Notes under the pieces: model-generated
What the model saw: only the letters and a program-made list of their open reading frames with translations
What the model was told of the DNA's origin: nothing
Databases searched by the model: none
Made by a program: the position numbers and the translations under genes
Part shown: in pieces, positions 8,336 to 17,517 of the stretch
How positions within the stretch are numbered: the stretch's first letter is position 1
How the letters are laid out: every line of letters starts with the position of its first letter
Origin: Bacteroidota bacterium
GTDB lineage: Bacteria > Bacteroidota > Bacteroidia > J057 > JAJTIE01
Length of the DNA stretch: 57,915 bases
Assembly (NCBI GenBank): GCA_019638695.1
Contig: JAHBTG010000011.1
Location: forward strand, 1-57,915
Reading direction: 5' to 3'

Positions 8336-9919
8336 GTGCGCATCTGTCCGGAACTACTGTCTCATACTTCCCCGCTAGAGTGGTGGTGGCTGCCGCTGGT
8401 CTTTGCCCTGCTGGCCGGAGGAGGCGTGTATCTGTATTACCTGCCACACCTGCGTTCCCTGCGGGAAATGAATGTGGATCTACGTCACAAAATGGAAGAT
8501 CGTGCCAAAGTGGTAGTACAGCAGAAAGAGGTCATTCAGCATAAGATCCGCAGCCTGGAGAAAGCCTACAGCGACTTCAAGGTCATGAGCAAGATAGGCC
8601 AGGAACTGACCACCAGCCTGGAACTGGAGAAGGTATTTGACAAACTCTATGAGCAGGTGAACCTGCTGATGGATGCCGCCGTGTTCGGCGTGCATTTATA
8701 TGACGAACCCGGGCAGATCATCCATTACAAGTATGTGCTGGAAAACGGCGAGCGGCAGCCTTCCGTAGAAATCCCCTTGGGGCATCCCACCCTTTCAGCC
8801 TATTGTATTCGCAACCGGGAAGAACTGTTCATTGCCAACCTGGCCAAGGAATACCGCCGCTACCTGCCCAGCGCGCAGCCCGTGACGGGGCAGCTCCCCA
8901 GTTCGGTCCTCTATATGCCGCTTATCCTCCAGAACGATGTGCTGGGCGCCATTACGGTACAGAGCTTTACCCAGAACGCCTATTCCCAGGAACATGTGAG
9001 CGTATTACGGGTGCTGGCCAGCTACACGGCCATTGCCATAGGCAATGCCAATGCTTTTGAGCGGCTGGAAGCGGCACGCGCCAGTATCCACCAGCAGCAT
9101 GAAGAGATCATTGAGAAGAATACAAGTCTCACCCTGGCCTACGAGATCATCGAGCGGCATAACGAAGCCATCCTGGACTCCCTGGCCTACGCCCGCCGCA
9201 TCCAGGAAGCCATTATGCCTTCTCACAAGGAAGTGAGCCGCGTACTGCCCAACAGCTTTATCTATTACAAGCCTAAGGATATTGTGAGCGGGGATTTCTT
9301 CTGGTATATGACCAAAGGCAACGTGGCCATGCTGGCGGCCGTGGACTGCACCGGGCATGGCGTGCCGGGGGCTTTTATGAGCGTGCTGGGCAGCACCCTG
9401 CTTAACCAGATAGTACACCAGGAGGGCCACACTTCGCCGGAGATCGTGCTCACACAACTGGACAAGCGGGTAATGACCATGCTCAAGCAAATGGACCCGG
9501 ATGCAGATGCCACGGACGGCATGGATGTCTCCCTGGTCACACTGAACCTGGGCACCCGGGAGATCCAGTTTGCCGGGGCTAATCGCCCGCTTTTCTATAT
9601 GCACAAAGGCGAGATGCACGAGCTCAAAGGCAACAAGTACCCCGTGGGCGGCAAATACAATGTGCACGACCCGTATGTAGGCCACACGGTGCCCCTGCAA
9701 CCCGGGGACAGTTTCTATATCTTTACAGACGGATTTGCAGACCAGTTCGGAGGAAACCGCCGACGCAAGTTTCTCAACAAACGTTTCATGCAGCTACTGG
9801 CCGATATCTCCCGGCTCCCCCTGGACAAGCAGCATCCTGCACTGAACGAAGCCTTTGAAACCTGGCGCGGAGATGAAAAACAACTGGACGATGTGCTGGT
9901 GGTGGGGGTGCAGGTCTAA
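8336..9919 (+). CDS. Membrane-anchored GAF-PP2C (SpoIIE-type) serine phosphatase
   Basis: 527 residues. A GTG start is chosen because it is the only initiator ahead of the hydrophobic segment WWWLPLVFALLAGGG (about residues 16-36). A coiled coil (40-85) follows, then a GAF sensor domain (about 90-240), a second helix and a C-terminal PP2C/SpoIIE phosphatase domain (about 300-527). That domain has SGDFFW, DCTGHGVPGAFMS and a late DGFADQFGG, i.e. the metal-binding Asp residues. Members of this family dephosphorylate anti-sigma-factor antagonists or partner-switch proteins. Same GAF-PP2C design as the response-regulator phosphatase at 32691-34421. It converges on porX with a 4-bp overlap. Confidence 0.85.
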   Translation: MRICPELLSHTSPLEWWWLPLVFALLAGGGVYLYYLPHLRSLREMNVDLRHKMEDRAKVVVQQKEVIQHKIRSLEKAYSDFKVMSKIGQELTTSLELEKVFDKLYEQVNLLMDAAVFGVHLYDEPGQIIHYKYVLENGERQPSVEIPLGHPTLSAYCIRNREELFIANLAKEYRRYLPSAQPVTGQLPSSVLYMPLILQNDVLGAITVQSFTQNAYSQEHVSVLRVLASYTAIAIGNANAFERLEAARASIHQQHEEIIEKNTSLTLAYEIIERHNEAILDSLAYARRIQEAIMPSHKEVSRVLPNSFIYYKPKDIVSGDFFWYMTKGNVAMLAAVDCTGHGVPGAFMSVLGSTLLNQIVHQEGHTSPEIVLTQLDKRVMTMLKQMDPDADATDGMDVSLVTLNLGTREIQFAGANRPLFYMHKGEMHELKGNKYPVGGKYNVHDPYVGHTVPLQPGDSFYIFTDGFADQFGGNRRRKFLNKRFMQLLADISRLPLDKQHPALNEAFETWRGDEKQLDDVLVVGVQV

Positions 9920-11475
9920 CGTCCCCGGGACTCCAGCACAGCCAGGGGTACTATCATCTCCTCCATGCTGATACCTCCATGCTGCAGGCTGTCGGCATAG
10001 AGGTTTACATAGTGGTTATAGTTGTTGGGGTAAACAAAGTACCCGTCCTCCAGCGCAAACGCATAGGAGCTGCTGACATTGCTGGCAGGCAGGCGAATAT
10101 CCCCGGGATTGCGAAAGCCCAGAATATGACGGTCCTTGGGGTCATAGTTCAGGTTACGGCCTTGCTTGTAGCGCAGGTTGGTGGAGGTATCGCGGTCGCC
10201 CACAATTTTGAGCGGCCGTTTCACCCGCACCACACCGTGATCTGTGGTAATCACCAGGCGAGCGCCTTTCTGGGCCAGTAATTGCAGGGCAGGCAGCAAC
10301 GGACTGTGCTGAAACCAGCTTTTGCTCAGGCTGCGCACGGCGGCTTCGTTGGGAGCCAGTTGTTTGATAATGGCCATTTCGCTGCGGGCATGGGCCAGCA
10401 TATCTATGAAGTTGATGACTACGCAGTTTAAGGTGTTTCCCAGGCTATTATGCAGGCCGTCCGCCCATTGCTTCATGTCAGTCTCTGTGAGCACTTTGGT
10501 ATAGGACCACGCTATATCCAGGCGGGACTGCCTGAGCTGCTCTGCCATCAGTTCCTGCTCATAGAGGTTCTTACCCCTATCCTCATCGTCATAGACCCAG
10601 TACTGCGGGTACTTCTTGGCAATCTCATCGGGAAAAAGACCGGCAAACAGGGCATTGCGGGCATACTGGGTGGCCGTGGGGAGTATGGCAAAATAACTTT
10701 GCTCTTCCACAAGGGTCCAGTGGGGCTGCAGCAGGGGTAGCAGGGTGCGCCACTGGTCATACCGCATACAATCTATGAGCAGGAAATACGTAGGCCGGTC
10801 AGCAGAGAGGCGAGGCAGCACCTGGCTGCGCATGACATCCGGGGAAAGCAGGGGACGCTCCGCAGCGGGCGCCTTCACCCAATGCGCGTAGTGCCTGGCT
10901 ATATATTTGCCAAAGTTCACATTGGCCTCCTGGAACTGGCTGTTGAGCACCTCCTGCATCCCCTTATCCTCGCTTTGCTGCAGCTCCATGTCCCAGAATA
11001 CCAGTTTCTGGTACACCTCTGCCCACTCCTGCGCATCCAGTTGTTCACCAAAGCGCATGGACAGGCGGGTAAACTCCCGCTGGTAACTGCGGGTGGTCTT
11101 CTGGCTCACCAGTTCCTTGCCCTCCATCAGCTTCTTGATACTGAGGAGCACCTGGTTAGGGTTCACAGGCTTGATCAGGTAATCTGCGATCTTGGCCCCG
11201 ATCGCATCTTCCATGACATGCTCTTCCTCGCTCTTGGTGATCATCACCACGGGCAGATGCGGATATACCTGCTTGATACGGTCCAGCGTTTCCAGCCCGC
11301 TGAGGCCGGGCATATTCTCATCCAGAAAAACCAGGTCATACGCCTCTTCCTGCAGCATATCCAGGGCATCTTCTCCCCCGGTAGCCGTATTCACAGACAT
11401 GCCTTTCTGCTCCAGGAACAGGATCTGGGGCTTAAGAAAGGCTATTTCATCATCTACCCAAAGGATATGCGCCAT
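9916..11475 (-). CDS. porX: PorX-type response regulator with PglZ domain (type IX secretion control)
   Basis: 519 residues. The N-terminal receiver domain (1-125) has VDDE and the phospho-acceptor Asp52 in LVFLDENMPG, plus the conserved Lys in LIKPVNP. After a helical linker (130-215) comes a PglZ/alkaline-phosphatase-superfamily domain with YFLLIDCMRYDQW and VITTDHG, carrying candidate metal ligands. This REC-PglZ architecture is that of PorX, which with the kinase PorY controls type IX secretion genes in Porphyromonas and Flavobacterium. No porY or sigP gene is in the window. pth lies upstream on the same strand. Confidence 0.9.
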   Translation of the reverse strand: MAHILWVDDEIAFLKPQILFLEQKGMSVNTATGGEDALDMLQEEAYDLVFLDENMPGLSGLETLDRIKQVYPHLPVVMITKSEEEHVMEDAIGAKIADYLIKPVNPNQVLLSIKKLMEGKELVSQKTTRSYQREFTRLSMRFGEQLDAQEWAEVYQKLVFWDMELQQSEDKGMQEVLNSQFQEANVNFGKYIARHYAHWVKAPAAERPLLSPDVMRSQVLPRLSADRPTYFLLIDCMRYDQWRTLLPLLQPHWTLVEEQSYFAILPTATQYARNALFAGLFPDEIAKKYPQYWVYDDEDRGKNLYEQELMAEQLRQSRLDIAWSYTKVLTETDMKQWADGLHNSLGNTLNCVVINFIDMLAHARSEMAIIKQLAPNEAAVRSLSKSWFQHSPLLPALQLLAQKGARLVITTDHGVVRVKRPLKIVGDRDTSTNLRYKQGRNLNYDPKDRHILGFRNPGDIRLPASNVSSSYAFALEDGYFVYPNNYNHYVNLYADSLQHGGISMEEMIVPLAVLESRGR

Positions 11476-11578
11476 ATACCGCTAAATGTTGAGATCAGGT
11501 TTAGGAAGAGAACGACAGACGGGCCGCATTTCTTTTGACTGCTGCTATCTAAATGAAGCACGGCCGCAAACGGGACCG

Positions 11579-12145
11579 TTATACGGCCAGGGTCTTGTTA
11601 AACTGGGTCATGGTCTGCTGGAGCCCCACAAACGCAAAGCTACGGGCAGCTTCGGCACAGTGACCCAGGACTGCCGGCAGAGCTTTTTCTTCTTCCGCGG
11701 AGAAACTGCCCAGCACATAATCCACCTGCTGCCCTTGCCGGAAGTGGCTGCCGATACCCACCCGCATACGTGCATACTGGTTATGTCCCAGGGTAGCCTC
11801 TATGTCCTTCAGCCCATTGTGCCCTCCGGCAGAACCCTGGCCACGCAGGCGCACTGTGCCAAAATCCAGTGCCAGGTCATCGGTGATGGCCAGGACATTA
11901 GGCGCGGGTATTTTAAGCTCTTTCATCCAGTAGTTCACGGCTTTGCCGCTCAGGTTCATATAAGTAGTGGGCTTGAGCAGTACCAGTGTGCGCCCCCGGT
12001 GCTTTACCTCGCAGACCCAGCCGTGGCGCTTATCCTGCCAGGGAGTATCGCCGGCCAGTTCATCAGCTACCAGCCACCCCACATTATGGCGTGTGCGGGC
12101 ATATTCGGCGCCGGGGTTGCCCAGGCAGGCTATCAGGTATCGCAT
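11579..12145 (-). CDS. pth: Peptidyl-tRNA hydrolase
   Basis: 188 residues. It releases tRNA from peptidyl-tRNAs that drop off the ribosome. Family motifs seen: LIACLGNPGAEY, TRHNVGW (catalytic His), LLKPTTYMNLSG, DDLALDFG and GSAGGHNGLKDI. I start at the ATG at 12145 (MRYLIACLGNPG), which matches the usual N-terminus. A second in-frame ATG at 12184 would add MYRFFRNAPKPTP, but it lies only 4 nt after a perfect -7 box and would need a leaderless message. Same strand as porX, 104 bp apart; divergent from the response regulator at 12291. Confidence 0.93.
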   Translation of the reverse strand: MRYLIACLGNPGAEYARTRHNVGWLVADELAGDTPWQDKRHGWVCEVKHRGRTLVLLKPTTYMNLSGKAVNYWMKELKIPAPNVLAITDDLALDFGTVRLRGQGSAGGHNGLKDIEATLGHNQYARMRVGIGSHFRQGQQVDYVLGSFSAEEEKALPAVLGHCAEAARSFAFVGLQQTMTQFNKTLAV

Positions 12146-12188
12146 GGGGGTAGGTTTGGGTGCGTTGCGGAAGAATCGATACATCTGC

Positions 12189-12218
12189 CAAAATTACGCC
12201 ATACAGCTGCCGGCGCAA
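12189..12218 (-). promoter_or_regulatory. Promoter of pth
   Basis: On the minus strand, TTG (12216-12218) and TAATTTTG (12189-12196) are separated by 19 nt, a full match to the Bacteroidota -33/-7 consensus. The predicted start of transcription is around 12184. Confidence 0.7.
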
Positions 12219-12290
12219 CCATTGTCTTTTTGCCTAATTTAGCACACGGACACAAGTTTGGTCCGCTTTCACTCAACCACAATAAACCTC

Positions 12291-12692
12291 ATGCCTAAAA
12301 AGATCATCATGTGTGTGGACGATGAGCAGGTGGTGCTCACCAGCCTGATAGGTCAGCTCAACAATACCTTCAGCAACAAATACATATACGAGGGTTTTAC
12401 CAGCGCAGAAGAGGCCGAGGAGTTTATTGACGAATTGTACGCCGAAGGCCAAACGGTAGACCTGATCGTGTGCGACTGGCTCATGCCCCGCGTAACGGGA
12501 GATGAATTTATGATCCGGGTGCACAAGCGCTTCCCGCACGTGCAGATGATCATGCTCTCCGGACAGGCAGACCATGCCAGTGTGGAGCGTGCCAAAGCGG
12601 AGGCCAAGCTTTATAAGTTCATGGCCAAACCCTGGGACAAGGAAGAGCTGATGACCGAGGTGGAGACGGCCCTCAATACCCCCAAGGTATAA
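12291..12692 (+). CDS. Single-domain response regulator (KPW-type receiver)
   Basis: 133 residues, one receiver domain and no output domain. The acidic pocket is CVDDE, the phospho-acceptor is Asp62 in LIVCDWLMPRVTG, LSGQAD supplies the Ser/Thr switch region, and the conserved Lys is in FMAKPWDKEEL. The KPW..(E/D)L ending is shared with the receivers at 32219 and 32691, so the three belong to one subfamily. I start at the ATG giving MPKKIIMCVDD; the frame extends 11 codons upstream. No histidine kinase is adjacent, so its partner is elsewhere. Confidence 0.88.
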   Translation: MPKKIIMCVDDEQVVLTSLIGQLNNTFSNKYIYEGFTSAEEAEEFIDELYAEGQTVDLIVCDWLMPRVTGDEFMIRVHKRFPHVQMIMLSGQADHASVERAKAEAKLYKFMAKPWDKEELMTEVETALNTPKV

Positions 12693-12721
12693 GCGCCTCG
12701 CGTCCTGCGACTGGTCCTGTT

Positions 12722-13678
12722 ATGCGCCCTGTTCCCTTGCTGGCTATTGTGATTCCCTGCCTCAATGAGCAGGAGGTGTTGCCGCATACGGCAGCCCACC
12801 TACTGGAGACCCTGGAGGCGCTGGCCGCATCAGGGCACATAGCCCCGGAGAGCTTCCTGCTGGTAGTGGACGACGGGAGCACAGACGACACCTGGCCCCT
12901 GCTGCGCACACTCCATACAAAGCACCCCCGGCAAGTGCGCGCCTTGCGGCTCTCCCGCAACTTCGGGCACCAGCCTGCATTGCTGGCTGGCATGCAGGCT
13001 GCGGCCCGCACAGCGGATGTTGTCATTACATTGGACGCCGACCTGCAGGACGATACCCGCATCCTGCAGCAGATGCTGAACCACTACCATAATGGTTGCG
13101 ACATTGTATACGGCGTGCGCAACAGCCGGGCGGAAGACTCCCTGGGCAAGCGCCTGCCCGCCCGTCTTTATTACCGTTTCCTGCGCCTGGCGGGGGTGAA
13201 TATCATCTTCGATCACGGGGATTTCCGCCTAGTATCGCGCAAAGCGCTGCGGGCACTGGGCAGCTATCGCGAGGTTAACCTGTTTCTCAGGGGTATATTC
13301 CCCGCTATGGGTTTTCAAAGCGCTACGGTACATTATAGCCGGCAGGCCCGGCAGGCAGGCCGCTCCAAGTATTCCTTGCGAAAGCTGGCGGCGCTGGGGC
13401 TTAGCGGCATCACCGCGTTTTCTACAGTCCCCCTTCGCCTGGTCACCTTACTGGGCCTGCTCACCTTCCTGGTCAGCCTGGGGTTATCGGGCTATGCCCT
13501 GTGGAGCTATTTCACCCGGCAGGCAGTACCGGGCTGGGCTTCTACCGTGTTGTCTACCTACCTGATCGGAGGCGTGCAACTCCTTTCCATAGGTATCATT
13601 GGCGAATACCTGGCCCGCATTTACCAGGAGGTGAAGGACCGCCCCCGGTATATTGTAGACGAGGAACTGGGGACATAA
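12722..13678 (+). CDS. Family 2 glycosyltransferase, polyprenyl-phosphate type
   Basis: 318 residues. The N-terminal GT2 domain (about 5-235) has IVIPCLNEQEVL, VVDDGSTDDTW, RLSRNFGHQPAL and the metal-binding DADLQDD. Two C-terminal transmembrane helices follow (VTLLGLLTFLVSLGLSGYAL and STYLIGGVQLLSIGIIGEYL), ending with the family signature YLARIYQEVKDRP. Such GtrB/ArnC/DPM1-like enzymes move a sugar from a nucleotide donor onto undecaprenyl phosphate at the inner membrane. The sugar cannot be read from sequence. Follows the response regulator after 29 bp; convergent with the phosphodiesterase gene 5 bp downstream. Confidence 0.9.
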   Translation: MRPVPLLAIVIPCLNEQEVLPHTAAHLLETLEALAASGHIAPESFLLVVDDGSTDDTWPLLRTLHTKHPRQVRALRLSRNFGHQPALLAGMQAAARTADVVITLDADLQDDTRILQQMLNHYHNGCDIVYGVRNSRAEDSLGKRLPARLYYRFLRLAGVNIIFDHGDFRLVSRKALRALGSYREVNLFLRGIFPAMGFQSATVHYSRQARQAGRSKYSLRKLAALGLSGITAFSTVPLRLVTLLGLLTFLVSLGLSGYALWSYFTRQAVPGWASTVLSTYLIGGVQLLSIGIIGEYLARIYQEVKDRPRYIVDEELGT

Positions 13679-13683
13679 CAACC

Positions 13684-14541
13684 CTACTCCCTGGGTATTC
13701 TGTCCGGGAAGTCCGTAATGACACCGGTAACTCCCAGGCTGCGTAACCGCTCTGCCTCAGCAAGGTCATTGACCGTCCACACATGGATGCCCATACGCCG
13801 CACCCGCAACTCGTCCAGAAGGGCAGCATCCACCAGGCTGTAATGCGGGTTGTAATAATCGGGCCTGAAGTTCAGTCTGGCCAGATTGACCTCCAATCCT
13901 TCCGTATTATGTACCAGCAACCCATAAGACCATTCTGGTTCCAAGACATGTAAAGCATTGAGTATCTCCGGACTAAAACTCTGGATAACCATCCGGAACT
14001 GAAGACGCTGCGGGTACTCAAGGGCTTTATGCAGCACGCGGGTATATGCTTCCAGGGGTGGATAATATACCGTATCTCCCTCGGTGTATTTGATCTCGAT
14101 TAGCCAGGCAGGCTTACGGGTATCCGCTCTGTCCAGATAATAATGATAAGCATCATCCAGCGCTTCACTGAGCAGCGGTTTGTGCTGAGGGCTGGTTTGC
14201 TGGTCCGGGAACCTGGGATGCCGCAAGCTCCCACAATCGCAGCGCCGTATCTCCGCATAGGGCATGCGATAGAGGTTCCATGCCTGCTCATTTGTGATCC
14301 TTTTGCCATCCGGCCCCAAACAGATTTCAGGGTTCAACCAGGGTTCATGACTGATGACCACCTGTTGATCTGCACTCACCACGAGGTCTATCTCGATATA
14401 GTCCACACCGGCATCTATCGCAGCCCGGAAGGCAGGCAAAGTATTCTCGGGATGGGTGCCCCGCGCTCCGCGGTGACCGGTAACCTGAAGCTGAGCCAGT
14501 CCTATCATAGGGCACATACAAAGGAATAGAAGCAGTTTCAT
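13684..14541 (-). CDS. Exported glycerophosphodiester phosphodiesterase
   Basis: 285 residues. I start at the ATG at 14541, which gives the signal peptide MKLLLFLCMCPMIGLAQ; the open frame upstream reaches 14685 but is GC-rich and not family-like. The GDPD TIM-barrel motifs are clear: VTGHRGARGTHPENTL (two catalytic His flanking the Arg), YIEIDLVVSADQQVVISHEP, IEIKY and a late HVWTVND with ITDFPD. It hydrolyses deacylated phospholipids to glycerol-3-phosphate and an alcohol in the periplasm. The insertion at about residues 110-130 with CDCGSLRHP is also found in exported relatives. Last gene of a minus-strand group with the two genes to its right. Confidence 0.9.
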   Translation of the reverse strand: MKLLLFLCMCPMIGLAQLQVTGHRGARGTHPENTLPAFRAAIDAGVDYIEIDLVVSADQQVVISHEPWLNPEICLGPDGKRITNEQAWNLYRMPYAEIRRCDCGSLRHPRFPDQQTSPQHKPLLSEALDDAYHYYLDRADTRKPAWLIEIKYTEGDTVYYPPLEAYTRVLHKALEYPQRLQFRMVIQSFSPEILNALHVLEPEWSYGLLVHNTEGLEVNLARLNFRPDYYNPHYSLVDAALLDELRVRRMGIHVWTVNDLAEAERLRSLGVTGVITDFPDRIPRE

Positions 14542-14594
14542 GCCACAATATCGGGTAAAACCCCATGGCAAGGGAAACTCACTGGTCCTTCGGA

Positions 14595-15383
14595 TTATAC
14601 CCACCCGAAGGCATCCGCATCCTGCCAGGCAGGGAAGCGGTCTCTCCAGCTCTGCAGCGCCTGGGCAGAGAGGGTGCCAGTACACTGCCCGGGAGCGTGC
14701 GGGCTTACACCGGCCAGGATCTCTCCATGAAAGTCATAAAGCGCCGTATTACCACTGTACGAGATCTGGTTGCCATCCGTGCCACAACGGTTCACACCGG
14801 CCACATAGCTTTGGTTCTCTATTGCCCTTGCTGCCAGCAGCTGCTGCCAGTGCCGGTTACGGGCGGCAGGCCAGTTGGCTACATACAGGGCCAGGTCATA
14901 GCCCTGTACAGGGTCTGCCAGGCGGTTGCGGCTCCACACCGGGAAACGAAGGTCATAACACACCAGCGGCAGTATGCGCCAGCCCCGCCATAGCAGGATG
15001 AGACGGTCCTGTCCGCTTGTATAGACCTCATGCTCACGAGCCATGCGAAAGGTGTGACGTTTGTCATAATGATGCAACCGGCCGTCCGGTTGTGCCAGCA
15101 CAAAGCGGTTGTAATAACGGCCATCCTCCCGGATGATCAGCGACCCACCTACAAGAGCATCCGTTCGCCGGGCCTGTTCCAGCAACCAGGCTACACTGGG
15201 ACCATCCATGGGTTCTGCCAGTGCTGCCGCATTCATGGAAAAACCGGTGCTGAACATTTCCGGCAACACGATCACATCCGTACGGGGCAATACTGCTAAC
15301 TGGTCGGCCAGGCGGGCACGATTGCCCGCAGGGTCTTCCCATAACAAGTCTGCCTGTACCAGGCTCAGGGTCAGATCTTGCAT
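14595..15383 (-). CDS. Omega-amidase (nitrilase superfamily, YafV-like)
   Basis: 262 residues. The Glu-Lys-Cys triad of the nitrilase fold is visible: Glu42 in LPEMFSTGF, Lys108 in YDKRHTF and Cys142 in LVCYDLRFPVW, followed by the RAIENQSYVAGVNR strand. The family deaminates 2-oxoglutaramate or the oxo-amide of methionine metabolism. It overlaps the upstream aminotransferase gene by 13 bp. That pairing is the classical glutamine transaminase / omega-amidase pair, in which the transaminase makes an alpha-keto-amide and this enzyme removes ammonia, pulling the reaction forward. Substrate choice (glutamine plus 4-methylthio-2-oxobutyrate) is inference from the pairing. Confidence 0.88.
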   Translation of the reverse strand: MQDLTLSLVQADLLWEDPAGNRARLADQLAVLPRTDVIVLPEMFSTGFSMNAAALAEPMDGPSVAWLLEQARRTDALVGGSLIIREDGRYYNRFVLAQPDGRLHHYDKRHTFRMAREHEVYTSGQDRLILLWRGWRILPLVCYDLRFPVWSRNRLADPVQGYDLALYVANWPAARNRHWQQLLAARAIENQSYVAGVNRCGTDGNQISYSGNTALYDFHGEILAGVSPHAPGQCTGTLSAQALQSWRDRFPAWQDADAFGWV

Positions 15384-16546
15384 AGGCGTTCCGCCGCAAG
15401 CTGCAGCTCCTCATCTGTTTTGGCAAAGCAAAACCGCACCACTTTATGGTCGGTCTTATCGCGGTAAAAGACGGATGTAGGAATGGCTGCCACCCCGTGC
15501 TTCTCAATCAGCCATTTGCAGAACTCTGTATCCGGTGCATCGGATATCTTGCCATAATGATACAACTGGAAATAAGAGCCCTGTACCGGGATTCCCTCAA
15601 ACCGGCTGTTTGCCATCAGGCGTATAAACAGGTTACGCTTCGCCGTATACAGGTCCTGCAGATCCTGCACCAGGTTGGGCTTCTGTGCCAGGTAATCTGC
15701 TATCGCATGCTGAAGGGGCGTGGACGTACAGAACGTGATATACTGGTGAAACTTCCGCAGCTCTGCACTGAGTGCAGCTGGTGCCAGCACATAGCCCACC
15801 TTCCAGCCGGTGAGGTGCAGGGTCTTCCCATAGGAACCGATGACAAAACTGCGCATAGCCAGCTCGGGATCACTGGCCACACTCAGGTGCGGACGACCGT
15901 CAAACACGATATGGGCGTATACTTCATCTGAAATGATGAGCAGGTTACTGTCCCGGGTAATGCTCTTGAGGGCCTTAATATCTGCCTCCGTCAGCATGCG
16001 TCCGCTGGGGTTGTGCGGGCTGTTGAGCAGCAATGCACGGGTTTTACTGGTGACCAGGCGCTTCACCTTATCCCAGTCTATGGCATAACCAGGGTACGTA
16101 AGGGGAATGTGCACCGGCTGCCCGCCGTTGGCCAGTATGGCAGGCACATATGAATCATAGCAGGGATCAAAGACAATGACCTCATCCTCGGGTTGCACCA
16201 CGGCAGAAATCACGGCATAGAGGGCTTCCGTAGCACCGGAGGTGATGGTTACCTCGGTATCCGCATCATAACTGTAGCCCATATAGGCAGCCGTGAGGCG
16301 TGCGGTTTCCTGGCGCAGCTGCGGCAGGCCCGCCATGGGGGCATACTGGTTGTGCCCGGCCTGCATATGCTCATAGGCCAGGCGGGGCAATAAGGGGTCG
16401 CAGGCAAAACCCGGGAAACCTTGTCCCAGGTTAACGGCCTGGTATTGGGCCGCCAGCACACTCATTTGGGTGAATATGCTGGTACCTACATCGGGCAATT
16501 TGCTTGAGAGCTTCATGGCAGCGCTCAATGAAGGGGTATTGTTCAT
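15371..16546 (-). CDS. PLP aminotransferase, methionine/glutamine transaminase type (YbdL-like)
   Basis: 391 residues, fold-type I class I/II aminotransferase. Motifs: LGQGFPGFACD, NQYAPMAGLPQLR, ITSGATEAL, NSPHNPSGR, ISDEVYAHIVFDG, and the PLP lysine Lys241 in SYGKTLHLTGWKVGY. This group (YbdL, kynurenine aminotransferase/glutamine transaminase K) transfers amino groups between methionine, glutamine or aromatic amino acids and keto acids. The start at 16546 gives a leader MNNTPSLSAAMKLSSKLPDVG; an alternative ATG is 10 codons downstream. Translationally coupled to the omega-amidase, which supports a role in methionine salvage. Confidence 0.9.
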   Translation of the reverse strand: MNNTPSLSAAMKLSSKLPDVGTSIFTQMSVLAAQYQAVNLGQGFPGFACDPLLPRLAYEHMQAGHNQYAPMAGLPQLRQETARLTAAYMGYSYDADTEVTITSGATEALYAVISAVVQPEDEVIVFDPCYDSYVPAILANGGQPVHIPLTYPGYAIDWDKVKRLVTSKTRALLLNSPHNPSGRMLTEADIKALKSITRDSNLLIISDEVYAHIVFDGRPHLSVASDPELAMRSFVIGSYGKTLHLTGWKVGYVLAPAALSAELRKFHQYITFCTSTPLQHAIADYLAQKPNLVQDLQDLYTAKRNLFIRLMANSRFEGIPVQGSYFQLYHYGKISDAPDTEFCKWLIEKHGVAAIPTSVFYRDKTDHKVVRFCFAKTDEELQLAAERLCKI

Positions 16547-16690
16547 ACGCCGGTCAGCGGTTTGTTACAGTGGCAGAAAGTGTGTGGATACGAAAGTGGG
16601 TGCAAAAACGTTGACTTACAAGTATTTTTTTCTCGTCAAATTTTGTAAAGGAACCCCTCACAGGGCATCTTTGGGCCCTTGAAACGCGTC

Positions 16691-17506
16691 ATGAGATTGT
16701 TAGTTCCCTTTTGCCTGCTCTGTATACTCGGTTTGCCCCGCCAGGTGCAGGCACAATCACTGGCAGAGCTTTATCAAAAGGCTCTTTCAAACGACATCGC
16801 CGCCTGTGTGGAACTGAGCGCACGGTATAACCTGGGCATAGACGGAGCACCCTACAAGCCGGACAGCGGCCTGTTTTTCCTGGAAAAAGCGGCGTTGCTG
16901 GGAGATGCTGACGCAACCTACCTGGTTGCCATACAACACCTGCGGGGACTGGGCACACCCAAAAGCGAACCCAAAGGATTGCAATGGCTGCAAAAAGCGG
17001 CAGAACAGCAGCATCGCGAAGCTGTCCGCGCCCTGTTTGAGCTCTACAGCGCGCAGCCTCTGATCTTCCTGGATGCCAGGATACAAGTGCCCCAGGATTA
17101 TGGCAAAGCCTTGCATTATGCCCAAATGGGTACAACGCTGGGAGACCCCCAGGCTGCATTCTATGCGGGACAAGCTTACAGGAATGGCTGGGGAGCACCC
17201 AGGAATGACTCCCTGGCAGTGAATTACCTGCACCAGGCCGCCACAGAGATGGCATATCCCCCTGCCCAGCAAACGCTGGGGTACTGGTTCTTCCGGGGAA
17301 CTACGGCGCTAGGTGCGGACTTTGACCGCGCCTATAGCTATTACCAGTTACTGGCAGATAACCCCGCCGCAGACTTTGCCCTGCAGACCACCGGACGGGT
17401 GGGTATGCACGAATGTGTGCAATGGAAACGCATTAGCCTTAACTTGCAGTGGCTATGGGCATTCCCAGACCCGCTCATGGCCCCCCAGCTGGAAGTGAAA
17501 CCCTGA
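16691..17506 (+). CDS. Exported SEL1-repeat protein
   Basis: 271 residues. I start at the ATG at 16691 (signal peptide MRLLVPFCLLCILGLPRQVQA); a TTG four codons upstream is also possible. The mature protein consists of SEL1-type TPR units of ~36 residues, recognisable by alternating A..Y.L G and YR.G.G.P spacing: LGDADATYLVAIQHLRGLG, LGDPQAAFYAGQAYRNGWG and YPPAQQTLGYWFFRGTTALG. Such repeats form helical superstructures for protein binding, here in the periplasm. The last ~40 residues do not fit the repeat. First gene of a probable operon with the next two (gaps 11 and 1 bp). Confidence 0.8.
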   Translation: MRLLVPFCLLCILGLPRQVQAQSLAELYQKALSNDIAACVELSARYNLGIDGAPYKPDSGLFFLEKAALLGDADATYLVAIQHLRGLGTPKSEPKGLQWLQKAAEQQHREAVRALFELYSAQPLIFLDARIQVPQDYGKALHYAQMGTTLGDPQAAFYAGQAYRNGWGAPRNDSLAVNYLHQAATEMAYPPAQQTLGYWFFRGTTALGADFDRAYSYYQLLADNPAADFALQTTGRVGMHECVQWKRISLNLQWLWAFPDPLMAPQLEVKP

Positions 17507-17517
17507 CACCTTCTGTT

